This document shows positions 35,478 to 46,623 of a stretch of 64,000 nucleotides of DNA, in pieces. The notes below the pieces were generated by a model. That model saw only the letters and a program-made list of their open reading frames with translations, made no database searches and was not told the origin of the DNA. The DNA comes from Pinus tabuliformis. Taxonomy: Eukaryota; Streptophyta; Pinopsida; Pinales; Pinaceae. The stretch covers positions 1,153,365,007 to 1,153,429,006 of the forward strand of contig CM062807.1 in assembly GCA_031772625.1 (NCBI GenBank). The letters run 5' to 3'. Made by a program: the position numbers and the translations under genes. The stretch's first letter is position 1. Each line of letters begins with the position of its first letter.

Positions 35478-36834
35478 TCTAATTGCCAAGCTTTAGGGAT
35501 AAACCTGATAACAGAGGAAGGCAGACCAGAGGTTCATCAAAACGGGATTAAAACATCCGAGCAGAAGATCTATGCTAAATATGAGGGATCACCTTGGTAT
35601 AAGAATATCATCCATTATCTCTTATTCTTGAGGTGCCCGTTGGGGCTAGATAAATCCAAATACCGAACGCTGAGATTACAAGCGCAAAAGTATATCATAT
35701 CAAATGGTCAACTCTACTGGAAGGACCCGGTGGGAATTTCGCTGTTATGTTTGGTAGAGGGCGAAACCCATAAAGTGATTGAGGAATTTCATGGAGGAGT
35801 TTGTGGAGGTCATTACAGCTGGAAGACCACAACACACAAAATCCTCAAGGCAGGATTCTACTGGCCTACATTGTTTGAAAATGTTCATTCCCAGGTCAGG
35901 TCGTGCCAGAAGTGCCAAATGTTTCCTAAAACGCAAAAACTTTCTCCTCTCCCCCTGATTCCAATGCGTGTGGAAGAACCTTTCAGATAGTAGGGACTAG
36001 ACTTCATAGGAGAAATAAACCCACCGTCTAGTGGCCAACACAAGTGGATATTAACGGCCACGGATTATTTCACCAAGTGGGTAGAGGCCATCCCAGCCAG
36101 AAACGCTACAGACCCAGTGGTAATTAAGTTTATGGAGGAGAACATATTATCTCGCTTTGGTTGTCCTATCAAAATTATCATTGACAATGCTCAAGTCTTC
36201 AAATCTGCCAAATTCACCAGCTTCTACCAAAAATTCAATATTATCATCGGGCATTCCACTACCTACTATCCTCAAGGTAATGGCTTGGCTGAGTCCTCAA
36301 ACAAAATGGTGGTGAGAGTGCTGAAGAAGACCATCACCGAGAATCAGAGGAACTGGGACTCCCAACTAAAGTTTGCCCTGTGGGCTAATCAAGTAACCCC
36401 TAAACGATCCACTGGAAAATCGCCATTCGAGCTAGTGTATGGTAAGGCTACAGTATTCTCAATCCAATTAGCAATGCCAGTGGCGAAGTTATTACAAGAA
36501 GCTGAGGAAGAGCCAAGTGCCTTGACACGAAGGTCAAACATCATGAAAACAGAGAACAGGTGGGGCCAAATTGTCAAATTACCAACAGAAGATGAAATCC
36601 TTATTTGACAAGAAGGCTAAGGATCGACCTCTTCAACCAGGAGATTTAGTTCTTCGATGGGACGTCCGACGAGAAGAAAAAGGCAAACACGGAAAATTCG
36701 ATCCATTATGGTTTGGCCCTTTCAATATTGCAGAAGAGGGAGGAAATAACACGTACCTACTTGAAAATCTGGATGGTGAATCATTGGAACTGTCGGTAAA
36801 TGGTCAGTTCCTCAAACTCTATTTCCAAAACTAG
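35478..36834 (+). pseudogene. Gypsy integrase
   Basis: It has an HHCC zinc finger (EFHGGVCGGHYSWKTTTHKI ... CQKCQ) and a catalytic core with all three acidic residues: ATDYFTKW, IIIDNAQVFKS and GLAESSNKMV. A C-terminal part in another frame at 36571-36834 carries LQPGDLVLRWDVRREEKGKH. Stops at about 35988 and 36606 break it. No chromodomain is seen, in line with a non-chromovirus. Confidence 0.85.
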
Positions 36835-37031
36835 AGGTACCTGTCTTGCACTCATTGTAAATACCGGTGTGTGTATTGTAATAATTAGATGAAATTTCCA
36901 GTTTCTATTGAAAATTCCACTTTCACAAAACTATTGTTTGTTTAGAAAAGACTCCATGCCCAAAGGAGAAGTTCACAATTTGCAGGTTCTCAACACCTTG
37001 TGAGCAAGGCACTGTCCCCAGGTAGAGATAA

Positions 37032-39330
37032 TGTTGTCACCTTCTGAAAACAAAGTTCTAGTTGTACAAAGAGTACCAAAGAACAGAGAAGTTTGCAGCC
37101 ATATTCCAAGCCACAGAGGCTCTCAAAGCTAAATCGGACCCTCTCCAATGAAAAGTGCTCGAAATAAGCTTTCCATCGGTAGGTGGAAGTCCAAAAATGG
37201 ACTCCTGGATCAGAAGTTAGAGTAGATTGAAGATACCCTTTGAAATCCTGAAAACAAAGAAAAAATGGCTAAGGGTCAAGCTCATCGCAAATCGCAATCG
37301 AGGCTTTTCTGAAGCAGCGACAGGGGAAAAAGCGAAATCTACGATCGGCTGATCGCGAATATCGCACATCGCAAATCGGCGGGTGGAGGTCCCACATGTT
37401 GGACTTCCCACAATATCGAAGGTCTTGCAATATCGGCAACTAGCGATTCTGGACGGGACTAGGGTTAAAAGATTGCGAAGTGGAAAAGTCCCCATATAGT
37501 GTAAAGTCGTCGGGAGGGGCCGAAAACCAGTTAACAAAGGATTGCAGCGAAAAACCAAGTGCCAAGCACTAAAGGGGCCAATCACACATATCAGCAATCG
37601 CGCAAAGCAGGGTCCCTCCTCCGCCGAAGTCCCTCTCGACCTGCAATTCCGATAGGCAAGACCTCGCCCGGATGCGATATTTTATGCATCCTACTTTCTT
37701 GAAGTCTCACGTCCGGACAATCGGCAGGCTCTATGTAATATGGTAGGAAAGCCCTCTCCTATACTCCAATTGCGATATCCCAAGTGGGCCCAATCACACA
37801 GATCAGCGATCGCAAGTGTCAAGAGGAGTTTGAAGGCCCTAGCGCCCGAGGACTAAGCACCTGGTCATAGCCCCCGGTCACATGAAGCAAAAGGGGCTAA
37901 AATGGATTGAAAGGCCCCATCCTGTAAAGACTGTTAAATGGAAAACCTCGATGTAATAACTTTGCGACCAGGTAGTGCAAAACTTTAAAGGCGTGGTGGG
38001 TCGGCAGCTGTGGCATTTAGGAAAGGAGATGGAGCATTCAAACTCAGCACGGACTGACCCAGAAAGACCCCTTGTGACACAAAACCAGGGTCGATGCTGA
38101 CAGAAGTAAACGAAGACTTGGAAGCTCGAGAGGACTTGATTATTCAGCATGGTGCCCCATACAGGGGGAAGACAAAGTACTACCCAGGCGACCTCTGCTT
38201 ATGTACTATGGCATTAAAATGATAGATGATCAATCCCAGTTTTGAAGAACTAACGATCTGAGCAGTAAAGGCAGAAGCGATGGGAACTGGTCGAGTGATA
38301 CAAGAAACCAGACCGTGGGCAAGCAACAACCTGAAGCAAAGGCGATCACAGGGATGGGCATGGAGATATTTTGTTGCCGTGTTCATCTGCTCGATTGACC
38401 CGCTTTTTGTAATCATGTAATGTGTCAATCATTTAATGAGGTAATCATTTAATCAGGCAATTAATCTTTTGCAATGTGTTTGGGCCACAAAGCCATCCCT
38501 GGACGAGACCGCTAGTCGATCTGACAATTGAGACTCGGCTAAAGATATTTTGTTGTAATCAATGTTCAGCGATCCCCTCTCCAGATAAATAGGGGGAAGC
38601 AACACTTTACAAAGGTTCAGCAATCCTAAAGAAAAGGCTACATGTTATTTTTAGACTATATCACTGTATGATATGCATCTTTCGGAACATAAAGAAAATG
38701 GTGGTGATTCCCCCTTCGAGTACTACAGTATGTTCTCCCTTTGTTAAAATCCATTATGATCATGTTTCTTCTTTGAATTCATGTAATCATAGTTGTTAGA
38801 AATATTTCAAACTTCCGCACAGATTCATTTGTATCGACTTGTTAATGCATATGCCTGTATGGATTATTGAAATTATATCTTTAAAATTGCGCTCCATGAA
38901 ACATAGCACCCAGCCTCTCTTCTGTCCATTATATCCACCTTTAACTCAGATAAGTGTAGAAATTCTTGATGCTTCGAGCTCTGTGTTAAGTATAGAATTC
39001 TTGATGCTTCAAGCTCTATGTGATGAGTTACTCCTCCTTATCCTCTCTCATTGCTCTGTCAAAGCTTATTAAACTGTAGGTCCTTGAACTACTCAGCCTC
39101 CACTATTTTATGCATATATTTCTGTGAGTTGTATATGTGAAGAAGTACCAAAAATACATGGCTTACGCCTTTAGATGAATGAACCAACCCATGTTGTTTA
39201 TATATATATGTGTGTGTGTGTGTGTGTGATGTCTCCTATTTCCTGAGAATCATACAAGACACACAGACTCTAGATGTGCCCAGGCACTGGTCTTGTAAGT
39301 AATCCGAGGTTGTCTCTAGGAGCGACAACA
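37032..39330 (+). repeat. 3' LTR of the Tat-like gypsy
   Basis: 2299 bp, TGTTGTCACCTTCTG...GCGACAACA. It carries a longer (TG)n tract than the 5' copy at 39202-39229. Confidence 0.9.
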
Positions 39331-39335
39331 CTTGG

Positions 39336-39571
39336 CATGAAGGCCTAGATGGTATCTATATCCAATTGGGTTGATACCATGGTTGTAGCCTAATCGTACC
39401 TATAGTGGCAAGTTTCCTTGATGACAACTAAGTCCTTGTTGGGAGGATACCTTGGCAATTAGGGTATCCCTAGCATTATGTATGTTGTTGTACTCTTCTT
39501 GGAACATTTCAAATTGAGGTCAACCTTGTACCGGTTGAACAATTATGAATATCTCCCTAGTTAAGAGGGAG
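39336..39571 (+). mobile_element. Plus-strand Copia remnant, segment 5, and PPT
   Basis: The end of the Copia tail, with the purine tract TTAAGAGGGAG directly before the LTR. Joining it to 28238 across the gypsy gives one continuous tail. Confidence 0.7.
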
Positions 39572-40542
39572 TGTTGAGAAATGTAACTAGTATCGGTCTA
39601 CATAATTGTATTTGGGTCATGATATAATATATTTGTCAAAAGGAAAGAAAAAAAAAAAAATATTGTAAAAGAAAAATTATTTATAAGCTTGGGTTTCATG
39701 CTTTAGTTATTTTTTTCTAGGTCAAAGCACCCATTGTGTGCTTCTAGGGTTTATGTCGTGAGTCATTGTCCATGTCATCTTGTCCTAGACCCTTCTTGGG
39801 CTCATTGTGTAAAAGAAATAAAATTATTTTATGTAATTTGGTCATGCAATACTCCTCCACCAAGTCGGCCTGCCCTTCTCTTCATGTCGGCCTAATAGAG
39901 GAGCTTCAAACCACTATAAATAGCTGAGCATTCGACCTATTGAGAGATCATTCATTCATGGAATTCGATCTGAAACACACAAGTGAAGAAGAGTGCGAAG
40001 AACCAAAAGGAAGAAGGAGAATCATCAACGAAGAAGAGGAGACACATATCAAAGGAAGCCGAAATATCTATCATTTTCTGTCACACATGCAAGAGATCTG
40101 AAGTATTGTACGGCCGAAGGTACAGGATGGAGAGTCGAGACAATGGACCGAAAATTGCAGAAGTAGAAGAGAGGGCCGAGACCCTAGTTGACATGATTTT
40201 AGATGTTTTCCTTGACTTCATTCTGGAAGTTTGACTTATCTTCATGGGAAGCTGACTTGGTGGATTGGAGAAGGTCATTTGTCTTGGTCTTAGGTCTTGG
40301 TTGTCTCATTTGATTTGGTTCATGAAAGAAGAGAAGAAGTTTTTGGGTTTTCCCCTAGAAGAGGGGTTTTTGCCCTGGCTGAGAGCCTACATCTTGTGTC
40401 CTTGATCTTCATGTTTATGGTTTTGATAGTTGCTTGATGATTAGAAGTTAAAGAAGACATAAAGAAGTTAATAAGAATTTAAGAAAATCACAAGTAATTA
40501 TCAAAGATAAGAAAATCTTTCTGCCTTTATGATTTTCTAACA
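39572..40542 (+). repeat. 3' LTR of the plus-strand Copia remnant
   Basis: 971 bp, TGTTGAGAAATG...TTTTCTAACA, with TATA motif TATAAATA at 39915-39922. Related to LTRs at 1766, 3719 and 8130. The flank after it (GGAAG) does not match the flank before 1766 (AAACG), so it cannot be paired with that LTR on this evidence. Confidence 0.85.
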
Positions 40543-40845
40543 GGAAGATGAACCCAAAGATCATAAACCATGTATTTATATCTGTATCAGTTTAATGAAA
40601 AGCATTTCACACTTATCCCAATTTGTGCATTCCAACACGGAAACATGAATACAAGTCTTTAAACAGCAGTCTAAAAAGGGAACTCTTCTGTATCAATATT
40701 GCAATCTTAACCCTGCAATGAACAGTTTTAAACAAAAACAATATCTCTCATCTGATATCGTTGGTTAACTTCAGAACTTCAATGCCTCCTAGTAATTCTG
40801 AATACTGGAGAAAGAAAACACATTTATCAAGCAGGTAGACTTGAA

Positions 40846-41894
40846 GCAAAGTACAGACAACGGATAAAGAAATGAAGTTGAAGTCAAAGAGAAGAAAAAG
40901 ATTCCAGTAAGGGAATATAAATGAGAAGTAGAATAAATGAAATATATAAAGAAGAGTGGTTAGAATAAGAACCAAAAATAACTGCACATTCAGTGACTAG
41001 TAGATAAAAAGAGTGATAAAACAGTATCAAAGAGAAACCCTCTGAACTGAAATAATGGCTCTAGCCTCTGATTATTTAGGTTGGAACCCAAAAGTCATAA
41101 TAGGAGCTATAACTGCTGTTACCGCTAAAGGAATCCACAGTGTCTAAACACAAATCTTGTAAGTGCTTTCCATGAATAAAGACAGTTAAGGTCAGGCTTG
41201 ATAAGATGAGCTCATGTTGCATTGCCTTCTAATTTTAAATGGTTGTCTTCTGCACATTTCTCAGTACTAGTTAAATAATAAAGACCAGATAAAGATTCAC
41301 AAGCATTGCCTGCACTGGCATTATTTCTCTACCTTGTTGTGCTTTAGGCTGAGCAGGAGCGATTCCAGGCAAAGTACAGGCAACGGATAAAGAAACGAAG
41401 TTGAAGTCAAAAAGAAGAAAAAGATTCCAGCAAGGGAATATAAATGAGAAGTAGAACAAATGAAAAATATAAAGAAGAATGGTTAGAATAAGAACCAAAA
41501 AGAACTGCACATTCAGTGACTAGTAGATAAAAAGAGTGATAAAACAGTATCAAAGAGAAACCCTCTGAACTGAAATAATGGCTCTAGCCTCTGATTATGT
41601 AGGTTGGAACCCAAAAGTCGTAATAGGAGCTATAACTGCTGTTACCGCTAAAGGAATCCACAGTGTCTAAAGTTCACAAATCTTGTAAGTGCTTTCCATT
41701 AATAAAGACAGTCAAGGTCAGGCTTGATAAGATGAGCTCATGTTGCATTGCCTTCTAATTTCAAACGGTTGTCTTCTGCACATTTCTCAGTACTAGTTAA
41801 ATAATAAAGACCAGATAAAGATTCACAAGCATTGCCTGCACTGGCATTATTTCTCTACCTTGCTGTACTTTAGGCTGAGCAGGAGCGATTCCAG
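40846..41894. repeat. 523-bp tandem duplication
   Basis: Unit 1 is 40846-41368 and unit 2 is 41369-41894. They differ at scattered positions and small indels. The junction sequence GAGCAGGAGCGATTCCAGG ends both units. Confidence 0.9.
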
Positions 41895-42449
41895 GATGCT
41901 AAATTGCGTTTTCAAGTGCTCATAGGAATTTGGTAAAGGAACAGAAAACTTTGGTGTCTTAAACAGCTTTGGAATTCTAGCATTTCATTTTTTATGTCTC
42001 AAAGTTTCTGACCAAAAACTCCTGGTCCATCATCAGGATTTGGTGGTTGCATTTGATATCTGGCAGTTGAATTAAGAATACTCAATCATGTGTGTGGATG
42101 TGTGTGCACACATTCAGTCTGCATGTTTCTGTTTCACCAGTATCGAGTTTGCTGTACATGGTCCTCCAAATTAATATATTATGTTTCCTTCATTTCAAAT
42201 CCATGAGAGTTTCCAACAATCTTTGGTTTGCCTCTAGCAATTAATCATGCTTAAAACCATATTTATTAGATAGTTCAAATATGTATGCCACCTAAGTCAT
42301 TAGTATAGTATTAAGTTGGTTATATATAAACCCAGGTTAAAATGCATGCCAATTAAGGTGACTAATTAGCATAACTTTAAGTTGTTTATGTATATAAAGA
42401 AAGTGTGAACTAAAAGACTAATTAGAAAGGATATACCTTGAAAGACACG

Positions 42450-42805
42450 TGTGATAATGAAAGCAATAGATTGGCAAACAATAGGAGACTCAACCAATGT
42501 ATAACCAACCTCCAAGCGTCACTGATTTTAAGTCCATCTCTATTCATGGTGGGGGCATCTTCTATTAAAAAAAGGCAAGGAAAAAAGGATTCAACATAAA
42601 ACGATACCATAATGTTGCTGGACATTGTGTGATAATGAAAGCAACAGATTGGCAAACAATAGGAGACTCAACCAATGTATAACCAACCTCCAAGCGTCAC
42701 TGATTTTAAGTCCATCTCTATTCATGGTGGGGGCATCTTCAATTAAAAAAAGGCAAGGAAAAAAGGATTCAACATAAAACGATACCATAATGTTTCTGGA
42801 CATTG
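42450..42805. repeat. 178-bp tandem duplication
   Basis: Units 42450-42627 and 42628-42805 are nearly identical, differing at only a few positions. The start TGTGATAATGAAAGCAA is repeated exactly except for one base. Confidence 0.9.
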
Positions 42806-43484
42806 TGACAAAACCCAGGAATAGCTTTTATGAAATCCAAAGGCCATCGGAGAACAAGCCCCAACATGTAAAAAAAATCATATGACAAAATACAGTTTTC
42901 AAGCTCATTAAAGCAAAAACCACGTTCAAGTGTTGAAATAGCCATTTATGCCAAATTTAATGTTCAAATTATACACAGGTCAATGCCTTGAACCTATGGG
43001 TGTCTCCTGACTCCTAAGGATCTGAAAACTCAATCGAGATAAACACTAATTTATTCAGAACACAGCAGGGTTGCAGGAGACATGCATGAACATGCTGTGG
43101 AGACTGGACTACAACATAAGCCCGCCATGCATTGTTCACTTCTGCTCTTTTGACAAATTAAATGTACTTACAAATACCAAAATTGTTCCCACTCCTTGAT
43201 AAAATATATCCAAATTATGACATCATGCCTTCAGGTAAAGGAATTACTGAAGGTCAAGGTTAAAGTGGTAGAAGAAAGTAAGAACCAAAAATGGTGAGTA
43301 TTCATTACACGGTCTTGACTCTTGAAGTTTATATGTCAGGACCTGTGCATTCGTCTTGACAATACAGGTGCATGTATCCAGGACAGCTACAATATAGATC
43401 TGGTGGTTTACTGATATGTCTCAGTTTCAATTTTGAAGATTGTTGTCTGCTGGCACTTTCTTTATGGGTTCTGAGAGCTCCAAC

Positions 43485-44760
43485 CAAGGTTACTTGGGAG
43501 CGGTAGCAGGAGGGGACATTTTCAAAAGCTTCCAGTTCGGGAGCGAATTTTTATATAATATATAATTTTATATATTTTGATGCATATATGTCAACAAAAG
43601 AATGTAGAATGATGAATTAGATATAAAAAACATAAAAACATAGATTGAACCATATAACATCAATCATCTAGAAGTTATAATCTTCATCAACCACGTCCAC
43701 AAGTTAGTAACATACAACATATCGAGTCTTATGATTCATAAATCTTAATGTTTCAAGCTTTCAAAATTCAATATATAACATTTATCATCCTTGATCACTA
43801 AAGTTGTAACTTGTACTTGTAACCATTATCATTACCAAGTACCAAACGATAACAAAGAATATCTAACATGAAACGAAATGTTTCAACTTTCACAAAGCGT
43901 CATATTCATAATTCATTACCAATGAGTTATAAATGCCAACTTCAAACTTAAATTGTCATATATTTTTTACAAAATATCATAATAAATATGAAAGAGTCAA
44001 TAGTTATAAAAGGTACTAGAAACTAGAAAAGACAAGTAAATCTATTATCTATTGTTTGACCCTCTTGCCACGAGAAATTTCTAATTTCTTGTCTCATGCT
44101 TTATTGGGAGTCCCCTCCTGCATAGTCAAATGGCCTTGCTGCTCTTGATTAAATACAAGTTCCATAACCTAGTATCCTAGGTGCTCTTGATTATTGGGAG
44201 TCTCCCCCACATAGAGGGCTTGGTGCTACCCTCGTACATGACAAAATCCAACGGTAACATTGCAATCCCCCCAATCCTGAAATCATGAAAAAATAATAAG
44301 TCTGCTGGATTTTGAGTGCGATCTAAAATTCTATTTTCTCCATATGAAATCCAATGATGTCGAAACCACTCTCAAACATCCGGAGTCATTTCATGGTAAT
44401 GTCAAAAATTTAAGTAAAAGTGACATTCTCCACCAAAATTATTCTTAACATTACCATGAACTGCATATCACACCAGGGCCATAGGCTTGAACATTAGCCT
44501 GCCCCACTCAAAAATTATTGCTTCCAATCTTCAATAGCTCCCTCTATCACTCCTGAATTGGCAAGGAGCAAAAAAAAATTTAGGAACTGCGCTCGCGAAA
44601 TTCGCTCCCACAGGGAGCAAATTTCAGGAGCGCACTCCCAGGGTCACTCCCGCCCGGAGCGCGCTCCCAGAATCTCTCCCGCTTGGAGCGCGCTCCTAGA
44701 TCGCTCCCGCCCGGAGCACGCTCTAAAAAGGCGGGGGGGGGCCGCTCTACCGCAACCTTG
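43485..44760. mobile_element. hAT-2 non-autonomous element
   Basis: 1276 bp flanked by a perfect 8-bp duplication GCTCCAAC (43477-43484, 44761-44768). Left end CAAGGTTACTTGGGAGCGG; right end, reversed, CAAGGTTGCGGTAGAGCGG. Both ends carry GGGAGCG/GGAGCGC motifs, densely repeated at 44590-44730. No transposase is seen. The interior shares sequence (inverted) with hAT-1, including the hairpin; the left end resembles the fragment at 1-117. Confidence 0.85.
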
Positions 44761-44922
44761 GCTCCAACCCATGTAAGAGTGGGGCTGTCATAAGAAATGC
44801 TATTTTCCTTGCTTCTATAATTCCAGACTGATTGGTATTCACAATTGTCTTTCATTCGTAGAAACAAATGACCATGATTTAGGTTTCGCAGTAAACCTAG
44901 ATGACCCTAAATTACTGCCAAG

Positions 44923-45080
44923 TGTTGACACCTAATCCTCTGCGATTGGGTGAATGTGGAATGTGAACAGTCATCAAGAAGATGAACTGATCAGTCACAT
45001 TCATGTATATAACAATAGCTACCTAATGAAATAAATGAATCAGTTTTTCTGCAAAGTCTGGAGTTACTCCTGGCCTGACA
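44923..45080 (+). repeat. 5' LTR of the young Copia
   Basis: 158 bp, TGTTGACACC...CTGGCCTGACA, with a TATA-like GTATATAAC near 44985. Confidence 0.95.
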
Positions 45081-45093
45081 TGGTATCAGAGCC
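45081..45093 (+). other. Primer binding site of the young Copia
   Basis: TGGTATCAGAGCC directly abuts the LTR; initiator-Met type. Confidence 0.9.
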
Positions 45094-46623
45094 AGCCCTT
45101 TTTTTAGCCTTTGTGCCCCTTGTAACTCCTCTGCCTGCCTCTGTCCTGACATGGTATACGTTTTTCGATATTGTATCTGAGTCTGCGCACTCTATCTAGA
45201 GACCTGGTGTGAATGCTGAATGCTAGTGTGTGAACGCTGTCATATGCGTTTCCTGTCTATATTCTGTCTGGTTACCTGTCCTGACATGCGTTTTTCAAAT
45301 CTGCGTTTTATCAGACCTTGGATTTAACGCTGACTCCTATTTGTTATAGTTTCTGCACATTTTCACTCTTTGTTGTCTGTTAGGTTCATGTGAATCTTGG
45401 GCTCGGCGAGGTTAAGTCCGGTGGTATATGGATCTAAGAACTGCGTGCTTTCCTACCGGAACAAATCTCTAGGCTAGTCTATCTGGACCATGCTCAAGTC
45501 CACCTGCCCGATAGATGTTTGGTTTCCATGTCGCTGCTCCTGAGTGCGTTTTTGCACTTCCAACAAAGAGGTCGTTGCGTTTCTCTGCTGGGGCCGAGTC
45601 CTGGAGCTACTCAATGGCGATGCTAGTCCAGCTCCCGAGGTTTGTCGTTAGTATGATTGGGCGTGAAATTTAAATAGAATTTTTTTGCCAATGCAGATTT
45701 CCCCAAACTCGCAGATCTTTTGCATATCCATCTTGTGAAACAGAGAGTTTCCCGTCAATAGCTCCACATTGATGGCTGCCGCAAACACAATCTGCAAATC
45801 CATGAGAAATTCACAGCATGAGGGCATCCAAACATGCGAATGCTAATAGCTTGACGGAAAATTCGAATCAGAATATCAAGAAGATTTTCTCACCATTGCC
45901 AAACGACCCGACAGAATTTCCCAGTCTTTGAATTTGGCTGCATGGTCGATACTGGCGGCGAGAGAATTGAAGAAACTCGGCATTCTGTCATCTCCACTAT
46001 CAGCGAAAGCTCTGAGAGTACACAAGCGAGGGGGAAACACAACTTTGTCGTCTGCTAATGACAGATAGAAGTCACTCCAACAAGTTACTTTGTCTCAAAT
46101 TGGATGAATATATTCCAACCTGAATATGCGACTTACGGAGCAGCTATTGCAATGATCGAGAAGGCAACATCGTTTTTAAACTAGTAGTGTTCTAGATATG
46201 CCCATGGACCTTTCAATTTGGTATCAATTGTGAATTATTTTGTGAAGTGATCATTGTAAAAACCTCAGATACCAAGGCCGATCCTTATTGTCGTCTGCTA
46301 ATGACTGCTACTTGCCATATGATGCGACAGAGAAGACATTGTACCGAAAGAAAACTGAACCCGGAGCTTGGCCGCCCAGCACTTTAGTAACATTGTTGTG
46401 CTGAAGTTTTTAATGTTGTGCTGAAGTTTTTTTTTTACTGGCTTCAAGGTCTAGAGAATCAAAGGGATTTATGGTGATTTTTTAGTCTCTTCACTGAACT
46501 TTAAAATTGATACCGTTGCTGCTCCAACTTTGTAGAGCTCGCGGTGAATGATTGATTATTTCCCACAGAGATTTTTTTGAATACAATTTCACTGTATATC
46601 AGCAGAAGTAATTTTTTTACAGA
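45094..46623 (+). other. Unusually long leader of the young Copia
   Basis: About 1.5 kb separates the PBS from gag. CTGACATG phrases echo the LTR/PBS junction at 45159 and 45281. The middle is the antisense SEP2-like fragment (45686-46075). A 17-bp direct repeat TGTCGTCTGCTAATGAC occurs at 46046-46062 and 46289-46305. The remainder is unrecognised. Confidence 0.6.
45686..46075 (-). pseudogene. SEP2: SEP2-like (LHC-related) gene fragment, two exons plus intron
   Basis: Antisense to the host Copia. Exon A, down to 45894, encodes VVFPPRLCTLRAF, then FFNSLAASIDHAAKFKDWEI, then LSGRLAM. The intron 45893-45792 (102 bp) has GTGAGA donor and TTTGCAG acceptor. Exon B, 45791-45686, encodes IVFAAAINVELLTGNSLFHK and ends after CIG. 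The E-x-x-S-G-R-x-A-M motif is the chlorophyll-binding helix signature, and the TGNSLF block fits stress-enhanced protein 2, a thylakoid LHC-like protein. The splice junction is phase 0 and joins helix sequence correctly. Start, transit peptide and C-terminus are missing. It cannot be expressed as SEP2 from this locus. Confidence 0.75.

Larger units (their letters stand above)
28239..39330 (+). mobile_element. Tat-like Ty3/gypsy element, complete but decayed
   Basis: 11.09 kb with a perfect target duplication CTTGG (28234-28238, 39331-39335) inside the Copia tail. Its 2.3-kb LTRs run TGTTGTCAC...GCGACAACA, and the PBS is of the tRNA-Asp type. Domain order is gag, protease, RNase H, RT, RNase H, integrase. 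Stops and frameshifts are present in every domain and a SINE is inserted in gag, so it is inactive. The GCGCCGTTG PBS, long LTRs and duplicate RNase H point to the Tat branch of non-chromodomain gypsy elements. Confidence 0.9.
40543..43484. other. Host intron with two local tandem duplications
   Basis: AT-rich, non-coding on both strands. It contains the 523-bp and 178-bp duplications listed separately. A 30-codon frame starting MALAS is present in both 523-bp units but has no visible support as a gene. Confidence 0.55.

Noticed and set aside
1766..40542. Pairing the 5' LTR at 1766-2909 with the 3' LTR at 39572-40542 as one element
   Set aside because: The LTRs differ in length (1144 and 971 bp) and are only loosely similar. 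The flanks AAACG and GGAAG do not match.
41046..41672. Short 30-codon frame (MALAS...) present in both 523-bp units
   Set aside because: Too short, no homology seen, and its two copies are explained by the tandem duplication.
42422..42803. Minus-strand frames with hydrophobic Leu-rich stretches
   Set aside because: Identical copies come from the 178-bp duplication; no known membrane protein pattern.
44558..44776. Frames rich in Arg/Ser/Pro across the GGGAGCG repeats
   Set aside because: These are the subterminal repeats of hAT-2; periodic sequence keeps frames open.
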